Origin: Myroides profundi
Lineage (GTDB): Bacteria > Bacteroidota > Bacteroidia > Flavobacteriales > Flavobacteriaceae
DNA: 64,000 nt
Assembly: GCF_000833025.1 (NCBI RefSeq)
Contig: NZ_CP010817.1
Span: forward strand, 1,302,001 to 1,366,000
Reading direction: 5' to 3'
Below are positions 45,190 to 54,403 of this stretch, piece after piece. Each line of letters starts with the position of its first letter. The stretch's first letter is position 1. The position numbers were made by a program, and so were the translations under genes. A model generated the notes under the pieces. The model did no database searches. It saw nothing but the letters and a program-made list of their open reading frames with translations, and was not told the DNA's origin.

Positions 45190-45379
45190 ATATTAAGTAA
45201 TAAAAATTGTTCTAGATTTCGGTAATAATATAAATATAGTCACTTCTTGTAGAATATCTATATTCATAATAAAGTAGAAAGGTGCGCAATAAATAAAGTT
45301 TATTTAATGCACCTAATTAGCGTAGTATTTGGCTAATGTGGAATCTGAGTTTAATTAAAAGAAGGGAGCAATAAAGCAT

Positions 45380-45414
45380 AAAAAAAGCCCGATAACGAGT
45401 GTTATCGGGCTTTT
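45380..45414 (-). terminator. Terminator of tRNA-Ser copy 1
   Basis: AAAAGCCCGATAAC pairs with GTTATCGGGCTTTT around ACTC on the minus strand, followed by a T run. Confidence 0.93.
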
Positions 45415-45417
45415 CAG

Positions 45418-45502
45418 CGGAGAAAGAGGGATTCGAACCCCCGGACCTGTTACAGTCAACGGTTTTCAAGACCGCCGCATTCGACCACTCTGCCATTTCT
45501 CC
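45418..45502 (-). tRNA. tRNA-Ser (anticodon UGA), copy 1
   Basis: This is an 85-base tRNA with the long variable arm of class II. The acceptor stem GGAGAAA/TTTCTCC is closed, with discriminator G. The D arm, the anticodon stem CGGTC-TTGAAAA-CCG with anticodon TGA, and the T arm GGGGGTTCGAATCCC are all intact. CCA is not encoded. The coding sequence is identical to copy 2 at 62552-62636. Confidence 0.97.
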
Positions 45503-45534
45503 AAATGGTCTACATTACTTCCGTATTGCGAGTG

Positions 45535-45564
45535 CAAATATACTGCAAATACTGGGCTTTGCAA
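45535..45564 (-). promoter_or_regulatory. Promoter of tRNA-Ser copy 1
   Basis: The minus strand has TTG (45562-45564), exactly 19 bases of spacer, then TATATTTG (45535-45542). This is a full Bacteroidetes -33/-7 promoter. Confidence 0.85.
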
Positions 45565-45748
45565 GGTTTTTTGAATAAAAAAGATATTCTTTTTTATGAT
45601 GTTATTATAACTTGTTTAAAATGAGTTAGTAATAGTTGTTTAAAAATTCAAGCTTTTTGCACAAATCTGTATGCAGAGGCTTTTTTTATTTCTACTTACT
45701 TGACTTTTCTAAGTGTTTTTATATATTTATCAAGTTAATAAGTAGAAT

Positions 45749-46327
45749 ATGCTTTTAGAAAAGTTATTAAAAGAGTTTGAAGTTGAATTATCTGTATTTA
45801 CTTCTTCACAGTATACTTTGTTTGATGAATACTTCGAACGAATTTCTATTTCTAAGAATGAGTATCTAATAAAAGAAGGAGAGGTAGAGCAGTACAGTTA
45901 TTTTATTTATGAAGGAATATTTAGATGTTGGACTTTAGATCCTAAAGGAACTGAACAAACATTTTGGTTTTGTAAAGAAGGAACTTTTTCTATGTCGAAT
46001 ATTTCTTTTTCTCTTCAAGAGCGAGCGGACTTTTCTGTACAAGCTGTTATGGACGCAGTAGTATATCGAATTAATAAAGAGCAAATAAGCGATTTATACG
46101 CTTCTATTTCTGGATTAGAGATAATGTTCGGGAAATTAACCGCAAGGCTTTTAAATCGTCTCTTACAGCGTAATATAGATCTAATTAAGTATTCTTCAGA
46201 AGAATATTATTTGAGAATGCAAGAAGAATATGGATTGACATTTAATTATATCCCCTTAAAAGATATAGCTTCTTATTTAGGGATTACCCCGCAAGGGCTG
46301 AGTAGAATTCGCAAGCGAATTTTTTAA
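45749..46327 (+). CDS. Crp/Fnr-family transcriptional regulator
   Basis: This is a 192-residue regulator with a cyclic-nucleotide-binding beta-roll (about 25-110) and a C-terminal winged helix (about 145-190, with IPLKDIASYLGITPQGLSRIRK as the recognition region). No Cys cluster for an iron-sulfur centre is seen, so an Fnr-type oxygen sensor is unlikely. Most Bacteroidetes members of this group have unknown ligands. It precedes the GNAT gene by 59 bases. Confidence 0.87.
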   Translation: MLLEKLLKEFEVELSVFTSSQYTLFDEYFERISISKNEYLIKEGEVEQYSYFIYEGIFRCWTLDPKGTEQTFWFCKEGTFSMSNISFSLQERADFSVQAVMDAVVYRINKEQISDLYASISGLEIMFGKLTARLLNRLLQRNIDLIKYSSEEYYLRMQEEYGLTFNYIPLKDIASYLGITPQGLSRIRKRIF

Positions 46328-46386
46328 CCCAGGTTCAGTAGATTGTCTTTCAAAGCTTAGAAATTTGCCTTATTAAATTTAAAATT

Positions 46387-46812
46387 ATGATTAGAAAAGT
46401 AAAGAGTCAAGAATATCCAGTATTAGTAGAGATATGGGAAAGTGCAGTAATACATACTCATGATTTTTTAGCAAGAGAAGACTTCGAGTATTTTAAAAAG
46501 ACCATACCTAGTTATTTTGAATTCGTGGAGTTGTATGTACATCTTAATCAAGAGGGAAGAATGACTGGTTTTATAGGTGTTGCTGATGGGAACTTAGAAA
46601 TGTTGTTCATACACAATGATTTTCGAGGACAAGGAATAGGTAAATTGTTATTAAACTATGCTAAAGATAGACTTCATATTACGAAAGTAGATGTAAATGA
46701 ACAAAATCATCAAGCAGTTGGATTTTATTTACACATGGGGTTTAAATCAGTAAGCAGATCTGAGACAGATGGACAAGGAAAGCCTTATCCTATCCTACAT
46801 TTAAGCTTGTAA
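46387..46812 (+). CDS. GNAT-family N-acetyltransferase
   Basis: This is a 141-residue acetyltransferase of the YjaB/PhnO-like size. The acetyl-CoA binding motif A, DFRGQGIGKLLL, lies at about 79-90, followed by a DVNEQNHQAVGFYLHMGF motif B near 101-118. The substrate is unknown. It may be co-transcribed with the Crp-family gene upstream, which may regulate it. Confidence 0.85.
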   Translation: MIRKVKSQEYPVLVEIWESAVIHTHDFLAREDFEYFKKTIPSYFEFVELYVHLNQEGRMTGFIGVADGNLEMLFIHNDFRGQGIGKLLLNYAKDRLHITKVDVNEQNHQAVGFYLHMGFKSVSRSETDGQGKPYPILHLSL

Positions 46813-47099
46813 TTATTCCCACGAATGAAGAGGAACAATGAATGTTTTGTGTAAAACACGATAGTTTAAGGACTAAATTTATAGAAACTGATCTCTTTTG
46901 AGCAATATCTGCTCACTTTTTTAGCAAAGTGTAGTAATAACGGTTGATTCGACGTATTTAGCTTTGGTGTGTTGAAAGTGAGTGAATTAGGTGATATTTA
47001 CCGTTTGAAATACAAGAATGTAAAAATATCAAGTACCAAAACAGAGAGGGAAAGTGGTAAAAAAGTCAGTAAATACTGTGTATATGTGAGATTATATTC
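46813..47099. other. Non-coding gap before the histone-like gene
   Basis: About 290 bases with a weak hairpin at 46900-46922 (GAGCA/TGCTC, then T-rich) that may end the GNAT transcript. Nothing else is recognised. Confidence 0.5.
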
Positions 47100-47107
47100 T
47101 ATTTTTG
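47100..47107 (+). promoter_or_regulatory. Promoter -7 box of the histone-like gene
   Basis: TATTTTTG matches TAnnTTTG, 29 bases before the start codon. Confidence 0.6.
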
Positions 47108-47136
47108 TAATACATATTTAAAATGTAAAAATTACC

Positions 47137-47313
47137 ATGAAAGAATTAATCGAAAAAATCAACGCTGAGTTTGAAGCGTTCCAACAAGATTCAGCTTTAC
47201 AATTAGAAAACGGAAATAAAGCTGCAGGTACAAGAGCACGTAAAGCTTCTTTATCTATTGAAAAACTTTTAAAAGAGTTTAGAAAAGCTTCTTTAGATGC
47301 TTCAAAACAATAA
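47137..47313 (+). CDS. Histone H1-like (Hc1-type) DNA-associated protein
   Basis: This is a 58-residue protein, MKELIEKINAEF... with a Lys/Arg/Ala-rich second half (NKAAGTRARKASLSIEKLLK near 27-46). It is the short Hc1/histone-H1-like protein found in many Bacteroidetes, thought to bind the nucleoid. A promoter box precedes it and a clear terminator follows, so it is a real short gene. Confidence 0.88.
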   Translation: MKELIEKINAEFEAFQQDSALQLENGNKAAGTRARKASLSIEKLLKEFRKASLDASKQ

Positions 47314-47318
47314 TAATA

Positions 47319-47352
47319 AAAACTCCTACTTTCTTAAGTAGGAGTTTTTTTA
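47319..47352 (+). terminator. Intrinsic terminator of the histone-like gene
   Basis: AAAACTCCTAC pairs with GTAGGAGTTTT, followed by a T run. Confidence 0.92.
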
Positions 47353-47382
47353 TTCTTTAAGTTTGTATTTTATAAAAAGAGC

Positions 47383-48048
47383 ATGAACTATTTTATCATT
47401 GGTGATATACACGGTTGTTATCACACGTTTTGTTCTCTTCTAGAGCAGTGGGATTCTTCTAATGAGCACTTAGTATTAGTTGGAGATTTAATAGATAGAG
47501 GCAATTATAGTTGGTTAGTCGTAGAGAAGTGTTTAACCTTATTAAGTGATACAACATTGTCAGTAACTGTTCTTAAGGGAAACCATGAAGCTGAACTTAT
47601 TCAGTATATTAAGGATGGACATCATGAAATATGGACATCTCAGTGTGGATTAGCTACCTTAGAAGACTTTCAAATGCATCATGTAGATTTGCAAAACCTT
47701 TTACCACATTTAGAAAGACTACCACTTAAGTTTGAGACTTCTTCATTTATTGTCACACATGCTGGAGTATGTGATACGACTAATCCTTATGAGGAGACTA
47801 ATTGGGATGGGGTATTATGGACTCGTAAGCCACTAGTCAATCTTCATAAATTACAAGTACATGGTCATACTCCTTTAAAACAAAATCAACCTCAGTACAC
47901 TGCAGATAGTCATTCGTATAATATAGACACAGGAGCTTATTATGGCTATGGGCTAACTGGTATTAAGTTAGATCAAGTAGCTAATGTTGTTGAAATTATA
48001 AATATACCTACAGATAGGCGTGATATAGCATCAGAGAGTAATGAATAA
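47383..48048 (+). CDS. PPP-family metallophosphoesterase (PrpA-like serine/threonine phosphatase)
   Basis: This is a 221-residue cytoplasmic phosphoesterase. The di-metal motifs are complete: GDIHGC at 7-12, GDLIDRG near 34, GNHE near 66, and late histidines in THAGV near 126 and VHGHTPL near 154. It resembles bacterial PrpA/PrpB and ApaH-like enzymes, so it could act on phosphoproteins or on dinucleotide polyphosphates. Its stop is near the start of the MocR-type gene. Confidence 0.87.
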   Translation: MNYFIIGDIHGCYHTFCSLLEQWDSSNEHLVLVGDLIDRGNYSWLVVEKCLTLLSDTTLSVTVLKGNHEAELIQYIKDGHHEIWTSQCGLATLEDFQMHHVDLQNLLPHLERLPLKFETSSFIVTHAGVCDTTNPYEETNWDGVLWTRKPLVNLHKLQVHGHTPLKQNQPQYTADSHSYNIDTGAYYGYGLTGIKLDQVANVVEIINIPTDRRDIASESNE

Positions 48049-48128
48049 TTGTATCTTTGATTGAGAGTAGTTTTTATTCTACTTACAATATTGCGTTAAG
48101 TCATGAAGAATTTCTACATACTGATTAT

Positions 48129-49535
48129 ATGAGAATGAAGGAGTATAGGTATAGTATTTTTACGGATAAAATAGAAGAGGGAATAAACAAAGGGTTGTTA
48201 AAGCCTGGAGATAAACTACCTTCTGTTCGAGCTATAAAAAAAGAATACAACTTAAGTATAAGTTCTGTTCAGAGTGGCTATGATTATCTTGTATTTAAAG
48301 GCATGGTCACTAGTATGCCTCGCTCTGGGTATAGGGTATCTGATCGTCTTGCGGAACAAAATCTAGAAGTAGAATTACCTATTATCCCTCGCGATGCAGT
48401 TTTTAGAAAAAAAATACATCTTATAACAAACCCTATAAGTGACACTAGTCAGACTATACTTAATGAGGCGAGTCCGTCTGACCTATTTATTCCTCAAAAA
48501 TTAGTTCTCAAAACAATGCAAGAGGTAATAAGAGAAAAAGGAGCTTCTTTACTTCGTTATTATCCTAATAATGGGGCAGAAGAGCTAAGAGATTTGTTAG
48601 TGAAGAGAGCTGGACTTCATGGAGCTTCCATATCATCAGATGAACTTTTGGTTACTGATGGAGCATTACAAGCACTATATATTGCTTTAAGTTCTATTAC
48701 TTCACCTAATGATATTATAGCAGTGGAGAGCCCATGTATCTTCTCTATTTTAGAAGTTATTGCTAGTCTGAAGCTAAAGACAATAGAAATACCTGTTCGT
48801 GCGTATGATGGATTTGATACAGACTATTTAAAAAAGGTCTGTGCAACTAATAATATAAAAGCGATTGTACTAACTCCTAATTTTCATAACCCTACAGGAA
48901 TATTAATGACTGAGGAGAGTAAAAAAGCAGTTTATGCAACTGCTCTATATCACAATGTACCCATCATAGAAAATGATGTTTTTGGCTGTCTTTATTTTAA
49001 GGGAAGTAGACCAAGTAATATCCGTAACTATGATGAAGCAGGATTAGTAATGACATATTCGTCTTTTTCTAAATCGTTAGCGCCAGGTATAAGGCTAGGA
49101 TGGTTAGCAGCGGGGCAGTTTTTTTCTGAGGCAGAGCGTTTGAAGTTCGCTCTAGGTCGTTCAGTATCTCCAATAAATCAAGAGGTAATGATAAAGCTTC
49201 TTCAATCTTCAGCTTATGATAAGCACCTTAGAGTTTTTCGTCAGCAATTAGAGCGTCAGGCATTACAGTTGGTAAGACAATTAATTCATAGTTTTCCTGA
49301 TTCTATTCATGTTCAACTTCCACAAGGGGGGTATTGTACATGGGTTCAATTGCCTGCGCATATAGATATGAACTTTTTCTATAAGCGATGTACAGAAGAA
49401 GGAGTACAGTTTACACCTGGAGAGACTTTCTCCTTTACAGATGTATACGATAATTGTTTTAGAGCAGTATTCTCTAAACAACTTACTTTACACAATCTAG
49501 AAGCGATAAGAAGAGTAGGAGAATCTATATTATAA
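48129..49535 (+). CDS. MocR-type GntR/aminotransferase transcriptional regulator
   Basis: This is a chimeric regulator. A GntR winged helix (about 5-70, with PGDKLPSVRAIKKEYNLS) is fused to a class I aminotransferase-like domain (about 100-468) carrying the PLP lysine in SFSKSLAPGIRLGW (Lys315). Such proteins (MocR/PdxR) use PLP as a sensor. I start at ATG 48129 (468 residues); an in-frame TTG at 48057 would add 24 residues. The targets may be the adjacent phosphoesterase or GNAT genes. Confidence 0.87.
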   Translation: MRMKEYRYSIFTDKIEEGINKGLLKPGDKLPSVRAIKKEYNLSISSVQSGYDYLVFKGMVTSMPRSGYRVSDRLAEQNLEVELPIIPRDAVFRKKIHLITNPISDTSQTILNEASPSDLFIPQKLVLKTMQEVIREKGASLLRYYPNNGAEELRDLLVKRAGLHGASISSDELLVTDGALQALYIALSSITSPNDIIAVESPCIFSILEVIASLKLKTIEIPVRAYDGFDTDYLKKVCATNNIKAIVLTPNFHNPTGILMTEESKKAVYATALYHNVPIIENDVFGCLYFKGSRPSNIRNYDEAGLVMTYSSFSKSLAPGIRLGWLAAGQFFSEAERLKFALGRSVSPINQEVMIKLLQSSAYDKHLRVFRQQLERQALQLVRQLIHSFPDSIHVQLPQGGYCTWVQLPAHIDMNFFYKRCTEEGVQFTPGETFSFTDVYDNCFRAVFSKQLTLHNLEAIRRVGESIL

Positions 49536-49619
49536 GGGATGTACCGATGCTTTTTTAGAGTACTGTATCGAAACAGATGAATTAGAAAAGGATATGTTTG
49601 TAGATAAACATGAAATAAT

Positions 49620-50135
49620 ATGGATATAATATCGAAATTCACAATAGGAACTGAAGAAGGACTTGGTATTCTTTTTCAATTAAGAGAAGCTCAAATAAGA
49701 GAAATGTACGCAGATACAGTGGAAGTAGAGCGATTAAATCAATATATAACTCAACAATTAAATCATAAGGAAGCTGTATTAGAACTGAATAATCTAAGTA
49801 CACAAATGCTAACAGTGTTTAATCAAGAAGTACCTGCGGGGTTTGTGATGATTAAACAAGTAATGCAGCCAGAAGTACTAAAAGATAAAAAAGTTATTAA
49901 TCTCGAGTCTTTTTATATCAATTCTGAGTATAATGAGGTAGGAGTAAGAGAGTCTTTATGGCAAAAGACTTTATCCTTAACCCGTAATTATGACGCAATA
50001 TGGATAGAGGTATTACAGGATAATCCTTTGATTCCCTTCTTGAAAGAGTGGGGATTTGAGATTAATCAGGAGTCTGTTATACAGCCTTTTAGTAAGCCTT
50101 CTTATATCCTGATAAGATGGAAACCTAGTGAATAA
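49620..50135 (+). CDS. GNAT-family N-acetyltransferase
   Basis: This is a 171-residue acetyltransferase-like protein with central strands and an INLESFYINSEYNEVGVRESLW stretch (about 95-117) where acetyl-CoA binding motif A is expected. The motif is degenerate: the usual GxGxG/A loop is not clear, so activity is uncertain. The 3' end of this gene is duplicated about 0.57 kb downstream (50663-50743). It follows the MocR-type gene by 84 bases. Confidence 0.65.
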   Translation: MDIISKFTIGTEEGLGILFQLREAQIREMYADTVEVERLNQYITQQLNHKEAVLELNNLSTQMLTVFNQEVPAGFVMIKQVMQPEVLKDKKVINLESFYINSEYNEVGVRESLWQKTLSLTRNYDAIWIEVLQDNPLIPFLKEWGFEINQESVIQPFSKPSYILIRWKPSE

Positions 50136-50175
50136 GCTCTTTTGACAAGGAGTGTTTTTTATAAGTTATTGATTG

Positions 50176-50206
50176 AAAACCATAAGCATTGCTTGTGGTT
50201 TTTTAA
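50176..50206 (+). terminator. Intrinsic terminator
   Basis: AAAACCATAAGC and GCTTGTGGTTTT form a stem with one mismatch, followed by T residues. Confidence 0.75.
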
Positions 50207-50431
50207 TTTATGTGTTTTTGAAGATGTAATGTTCAAAATTAGTACGCTAGTAAAGAGTTTTCTTTAAATCAGAGTTTATTTGATAATTGTCTTTCTTCAA
50301 TTACATAAAAAGTAAAATAAAAATAAGTGTAAATGGATGAATGATAATTTGTCAATTTATTTTTTTGGAAAATGAGTACACTAAAAATCTATTTCTTATT
50401 AATAAACTAAAGATAGTTTTGTTCTGACTTA

Positions 50432-50535
50432 CTAGAGGTTTGCTAGAGGGTTTCTTGCACCTTTCTTCGAGAAAGACACCTTCTGGGCAAGGAAAGTCCA
50501 AGAAAACTCCTAGTAATCCCCTAAGAAGTGCAAGC
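50432..50535. repeat. Dispersed intergenic repeat, copy B
   Basis: Aligns along its length with 6552-6654. The arms CTTGCAC (near 50454) and GTGCAAG (near 50528) are exact complements, and CTTTC/GAAAG flank TTCGA, so the element can fold into a long hairpin. Confidence 0.65.
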
Positions 50536-50662
50536 TAAGGAGATTCTCTTATTCATAAATATCTAAATCAAAACTCGCATATTAGTTTAACAATTTCAAT
50601 TCCTGTCTTTGCTTTAACCTATAATAATTCTCTATAGTAACACCATTGTACAATAATGTATT

Positions 50663-50743
50663 AAAGCCTTTTTATGTCATGATAAGATGGAAATCTATTG
50701 AATAAGTTCTTTTGACAAGGAGTATATTATATTTTATAAGTTA
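50663..50743 (+). pseudogene. Remnant of a duplicated GNAT gene 3' end
   Basis: 50681-50723 matches 50111-50153 (last codons, stop and downstream flank of the GNAT gene) at 40 of 43 positions, and weaker similarity extends on both sides. No open frame survives. It is best read as the scar of a tandem duplication followed by deletion. Confidence 0.75.
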
Positions 50744-50785
50744 ATTTTGATCATGGTTGTGAACATTTATTTATGGCCATTTTTA

Positions 50786-51589
50786 TTATTGGATGTTGAG
50801 AGGCTCAAGCCCTAATTCTTTTCTTCTCTTATTTACTTTTTTGAGATTATCATAAGGGTATAATATTAGATTTCCTTTATCATCATAAGTTGATTGTGTT
50901 CCATATTTTTGAGGTATTTCTTCGCCTGTAGCTATTTTATCTTGTAAGTAAGCCAAGTGTTTTGGTTCTAAGTAGCCTAGTTTTATAGCCTTTTTTATTT
51001 GTTTGAAATATTTCTTTTGATATTTGGTATTAGCATGTAATAATATGACAAGAGCATGGTAACTACTTTCTTTTTTGTTTACTATTGCTGTATGAAAATC
51101 ACAATGATCAAAGATGTTAAATAATAACCTTTGATTTAGTGCATCTATTTTCAGATCCATTGTACCACTTAATCTATTTTCTTTATCTTTTAGGTAAGTA
51201 TCTTTTAACAGACTATCTATTTGGGTACAGTCGATATCTAATTTAGTATTGATAGTGTCAGTATATATTCCATAAGTTTGATACAACATCATAGTCTTTT
51301 TAAACGCTATATCTTTTCTAGTGATTTTTTTGAATTTTAAAACTATAGAATCATTTTGTTGGTCAACGTATCTATCTACAGTATATTTTTTTGGAGAGTA
51401 TGTAGCCGCTTGTTCATAACTTAAAAGGTCATTACTAGGAGATAATATTTTATAAACTTTATTATTAAGAGAATCTATTTTTATTAACTCTAGTACTTGC
51501 TGATTGCTCATTTTTAGATACCTTTTATTTGAGGTACAACTAGTAAAGATTAAAGAGAATAATAAAAAGTAACTTATATATCGGAACAT
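50786..51589 (-). CDS. DUF6624 family lipoprotein
   Basis: This is a 267-residue protein with a lipoprotein signal (FTSC, Cys18). The C-terminal half has the DUF6624 pattern: DHCDFHTAIVN near 167, a long helix with YQKKYFKQIKKAI, YGTQSTYDDKGN near 230, and a closing NLKKVNKRRKELGLEPL. The function is unknown. It stands alone, with no neighbour in an operon. Confidence 0.75.
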   Translation of the reverse strand: MFRYISYFLLFSLIFTSCTSNKRYLKMSNQQVLELIKIDSLNNKVYKILSPSNDLLSYEQAATYSPKKYTVDRYVDQQNDSIVLKFKKITRKDIAFKKTMMLYQTYGIYTDTINTKLDIDCTQIDSLLKDTYLKDKENRLSGTMDLKIDALNQRLLFNIFDHCDFHTAIVNKKESSYHALVILLHANTKYQKKYFKQIKKAIKLGYLEPKHLAYLQDKIATGEEIPQKYGTQSTYDDKGNLILYPYDNLKKVNKRRKELGLEPLNIQ

Positions 51590-51683
51590 TGTATTTTGTT
51601 TTTATAAAGATAATGTATTTCAATCTCATCTTGTAATGAGTTATCACTGTTTATATAGTTTATCTACACTTTTAGTTAAGAAA

Positions 51684-51714
51684 AAGAGCCAAGTTCCCTC
51701 TAGAGAGAACTTGG
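51684..51714 (-). terminator. Intrinsic terminator of the TolC-HlyD-MFS operon
   Basis: On the minus strand GCCAAGTTC pairs with GAACTTGGC and is followed by TCTTTTTCTT, about 35 bases after the MFS stop. Confidence 0.85.
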
Positions 51715-51749
51715 CCCGTGGTATAAAAAGCTTAGAAAAAGGAAAAATA

Positions 51750-53336
51750 TTAATAAGGTATAAAGTCCTTACTTAGTTTACTAAGAATCTTCTTGGTAGG
51801 AGAAGATAACATGACCATGAGAATAATAAATATTAACCCCCAGATAACCCAAGTATAGTAGTCTTGAGAGGCTCTAGTTATAATCTGTGTATTGATATGG
51901 TTATTGTAAATTTTAGTGGCTAGTTGAGCTCCTGTGGTGTAATCTTTTCCATCTAGTGTGACATGGTGTTGTATATTTTTAAGTGTTTCATTGTTTAATG
52001 GATTAGTAGATGCTATATATTCAGAAGCTCTATTGTAGTGTATACTTTTATTAAACAGTTGGAAGTAATTGGTAACTCCTATCGTAACAGAAAAACTTAA
52101 GAACCTAAAGCTAATTCCTAAAAATGAAACAGCATTAGATATAGCTGGTGGTATAGAGGCAGCTGCGTATATTATTAAGGGAATGTGTAAAGCTGCAATG
52201 GCAAATCCTTGAATAAAAAAGGGAAGTATAAAACTCTCTGTTGTACCTGTATTAGAGAATAAGAAATAGACTTGGATGTGATAGATTAATAAAGTTCCAA
52301 AACCAAGTAATACAATGTATTTAATCGCAACATCATTTAATAATAATCTTGATACAATTAGTAACCCCGCTATTGTCCCTAAGGTATTACTGATATAAAT
52401 ACTAGTCAGATGAATAGAAGATACGCCTAATGACTGTAAATAGGAGTAAGCAAAACCTGTCGTTCCTTTAAAAAAGTAATAGATCATAATCAAGAGGATA
52501 CCTAAACAAAAGTCTTTGTATCTAAAAACAGCTAGATTAATAAAAGGTCTTTTAAGACTGAGCTGTCTCAAGATGAATAAGATTAACCCTACAACTGTTG
52601 TACTAGTTAACAGTCTGATTCTACTGTGTTCCAAATAGTTTAATTGTTGTCCATACACGAATATATAGCCGATAGAACAGATAATAATCGTAAAGTAAAT
52701 ATAACTAATCCAATCTACCTGATATAGAGGGAGTTTTTCTCTAATGTGTACATTATTAGTAATAGTGAGTAATAGAACAGCTCCAGGTACCTGTAAGATA
52801 ATCAGTAAGTAAAACATAATATTAAATGAATAGTACTGAAGTATGTAGCTACATAATATTCCGCATATCGGAACAGAAACTAATAAGGTACCATAGAATA
52901 TAGTATATCCTATCACTCGGGCTCTAGCAGAATTAAGTCTTGGAAAAATAAGATTAAGACAGATGCTACAGAATAAAGCACATACAGCTCCTTGTATAAA
53001 ACGACAAACAAAGAAGATAGTCAAGTCTCTAGTCATAGCACAGATGATATAAGTAATCGTATTAAAGACAATACCTAGTAAGAGGTATTGTCTTAAGGAA
53101 AAATACTTGACTAATCGATCATCTAGTGGTAAGAAACAAACTAAAGCGCCATACATTAGTATTACAGAGTACTGGACGTCAGAAGCTTCGATACCATAAT
53201 AACTCATCGTCTCTAGCGTATTGCTATAATAAAAAGCAAATACAGCTAAAGCAGGAAAGAGTATTAAGAAGATAGTGATACGAATAAGGTAATCTGGTAC
53301 CCACTCTTTAAAAGTTGGTAGTTTTATGTTTTTCAT
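51750..53336 (-). CDS. DHA2-family MFS exporter (EmrB-like)
   Basis: This is a 528-residue inner-membrane exporter with about 14 hydrophobic helices, as in the DHA2/EmrB group, and an extended C-terminal periplasmic loop before the last helix. It starts 4 bases inside the end of the HlyD-like gene and forms a tripartite system with it and the TolC-like protein. The operon's palindromic operator suggests iron control, so siderophore export is one possibility; drug export is the other. Confidence 0.87.
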   Translation of the reverse strand: MKNIKLPTFKEWVPDYLIRITIFLILFPALAVFAFYYSNTLETMSYYGIEASDVQYSVILMYGALVCFLPLDDRLVKYFSLRQYLLLGIVFNTITYIICAMTRDLTIFFVCRFIQGAVCALFCSICLNLIFPRLNSARARVIGYTIFYGTLLVSVPICGILCSYILQYYSFNIMFYLLIILQVPGAVLLLTITNNVHIREKLPLYQVDWISYIYFTIIICSIGYIFVYGQQLNYLEHSRIRLLTSTTVVGLILFILRQLSLKRPFINLAVFRYKDFCLGILLIMIYYFFKGTTGFAYSYLQSLGVSSIHLTSIYISNTLGTIAGLLIVSRLLLNDVAIKYIVLLGFGTLLIYHIQVYFLFSNTGTTESFILPFFIQGFAIAALHIPLIIYAAASIPPAISNAVSFLGISFRFLSFSVTIGVTNYFQLFNKSIHYNRASEYIASTNPLNNETLKNIQHHVTLDGKDYTTGAQLATKIYNNHINTQIITRASQDYYTWVIWGLIFIILMVMLSSPTKKILSKLSKDFIPY

Positions 53337-54391
53337 GGTTTATCTATATATACATTGGCATTCATCCCAGCAGATAAGTTGCTAATCTTAGCTACATTAT
53401 CTTTTAGTTTGATTCTTACAGGGATACGTTGAATAATTTTGACAAAGTTCCCCGTAGCATTATCAGGAGGTAGTAAGGAATATCTAGATCCAGTAGCTGG
53501 TGAGATGGATTCTATCTCTCCTATAAATTCTATATCAGGAAAAGCGTCTATTGTTATTTTAGCAGATTGCCCTATTTTAAACTTGCCAATTTGTGTTTCT
53601 TTAAAATTCGCTATGATCCATTTACCTCTTTCTTCATTGACGATATAAGAGATTGTTTGACCAGATTGGATTAATTGTCCTTCTTGTATAATCTTCTTGC
53701 CTATTCGACCAGTATATGGTGCTGTGATAACAGTATAGCCTAGGTTGAGGTTGCTTTTATCTAAAGTAGCTTCACTCAACTTTAGATTAGAGATAGCTGC
53801 CAGTTTCTGAGCTTTTACATCTTCTATTTTAGACAATGCAGCTTGATAAGCTTGTTGAGCAGCTTGGTATTCTGATACTGCTATATCTAGAGCCGTTTTG
53901 ATATTGTCAAATTGCTGTTGAGTAGTTGATTCTTCTTCAAGTAGATTTTTAAATCGTTTAAACTCTTGTTGTTGTCTAGTGAGCTTTGCTCTAGCTACTT
54001 CTATCTGAACTTTTGTTACTTGTGCATTAGTATGTAATGTATTGATATTTGCATCCAGTATATCGATTTGAGATTGCGCACTTTGTAGAGAAGCTTTTGC
54101 TTCTAGTTGAACAGCTTTATAATCTCTGTTGTCAATTGTGATTAGTGTATCTCCAGATTTTACCAATTGATTTTCTTCAAAGTGTATTGTTTTGATATAA
54201 CCACCTACTTTGCTATTTATAGGGTTTACATATTGCTCTACTTGAGCATCATTAGTTGATTCATATCTTAAAAATTCTATTCCCAAAATCATCCCATAGA
54301 CTGCTAACCCTGCGATAGCCAATAGTGCTATTATTTGAGTTATTTTAAGAATGATACGGTCTACTTTTGTTATTTTATTATTTGTACTCAT
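53333..54391 (-). CDS. HlyD/EmrA-family secretion adaptor
   Basis: This is a 352-residue membrane fusion protein with one N-terminal helix (about 13-33). The first lipoyl half has VNPINSKVGGYIKTIHFEE near 46-64. A long helical hairpin (about 90-205) follows, then the second lipoyl half (YTVITAPYTGRIGKKI near 220) and a beta-barrel. It bridges the EmrB-like exporter and the TolC-like channel. It overlaps the MFS gene by 4 bases and follows the TolC gene by 12 bases. Confidence 0.92.
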   Translation of the reverse strand: MSTNNKITKVDRIILKITQIIALLAIAGLAVYGMILGIEFLRYESTNDAQVEQYVNPINSKVGGYIKTIHFEENQLVKSGDTLITIDNRDYKAVQLEAKASLQSAQSQIDILDANINTLHTNAQVTKVQIEVARAKLTRQQQEFKRFKNLLEEESTTQQQFDNIKTALDIAVSEYQAAQQAYQAALSKIEDVKAQKLAAISNLKLSEATLDKSNLNLGYTVITAPYTGRIGKKIIQEGQLIQSGQTISYIVNEERGKWIIANFKETQIGKFKIGQSAKITIDAFPDIEFIGEIESISPATGSRYSLLPPDNATGNFVKIIQRIPVRIKLKDNVAKISNLSAGMNANVYIDKP

Positions 54392-54403
54392 AGTTGTTTT
54401 TAC

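Larger units (their letters stand above)
45378..45543 (-). repeat. Duplicated tRNA-Ser transcription unit, copy 1
   Basis: These 166 bases are nearly identical to 62512-62676 and cover terminator, tRNA, short leader and -7 box. The only clear differences are a few bases between tRNA 5' end and leader (AAAT versus AGA). The copies are direct repeats about 17 kb apart. Confidence 0.92.
50207..50785. other. Non-coding gap with repeat copy B and a gene remnant
   Basis: About 580 bases without a gene. It contains dispersed repeat copy B (50432-50535) and a remnant of the preceding GNAT gene (50663-50743). Confidence 0.65.
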
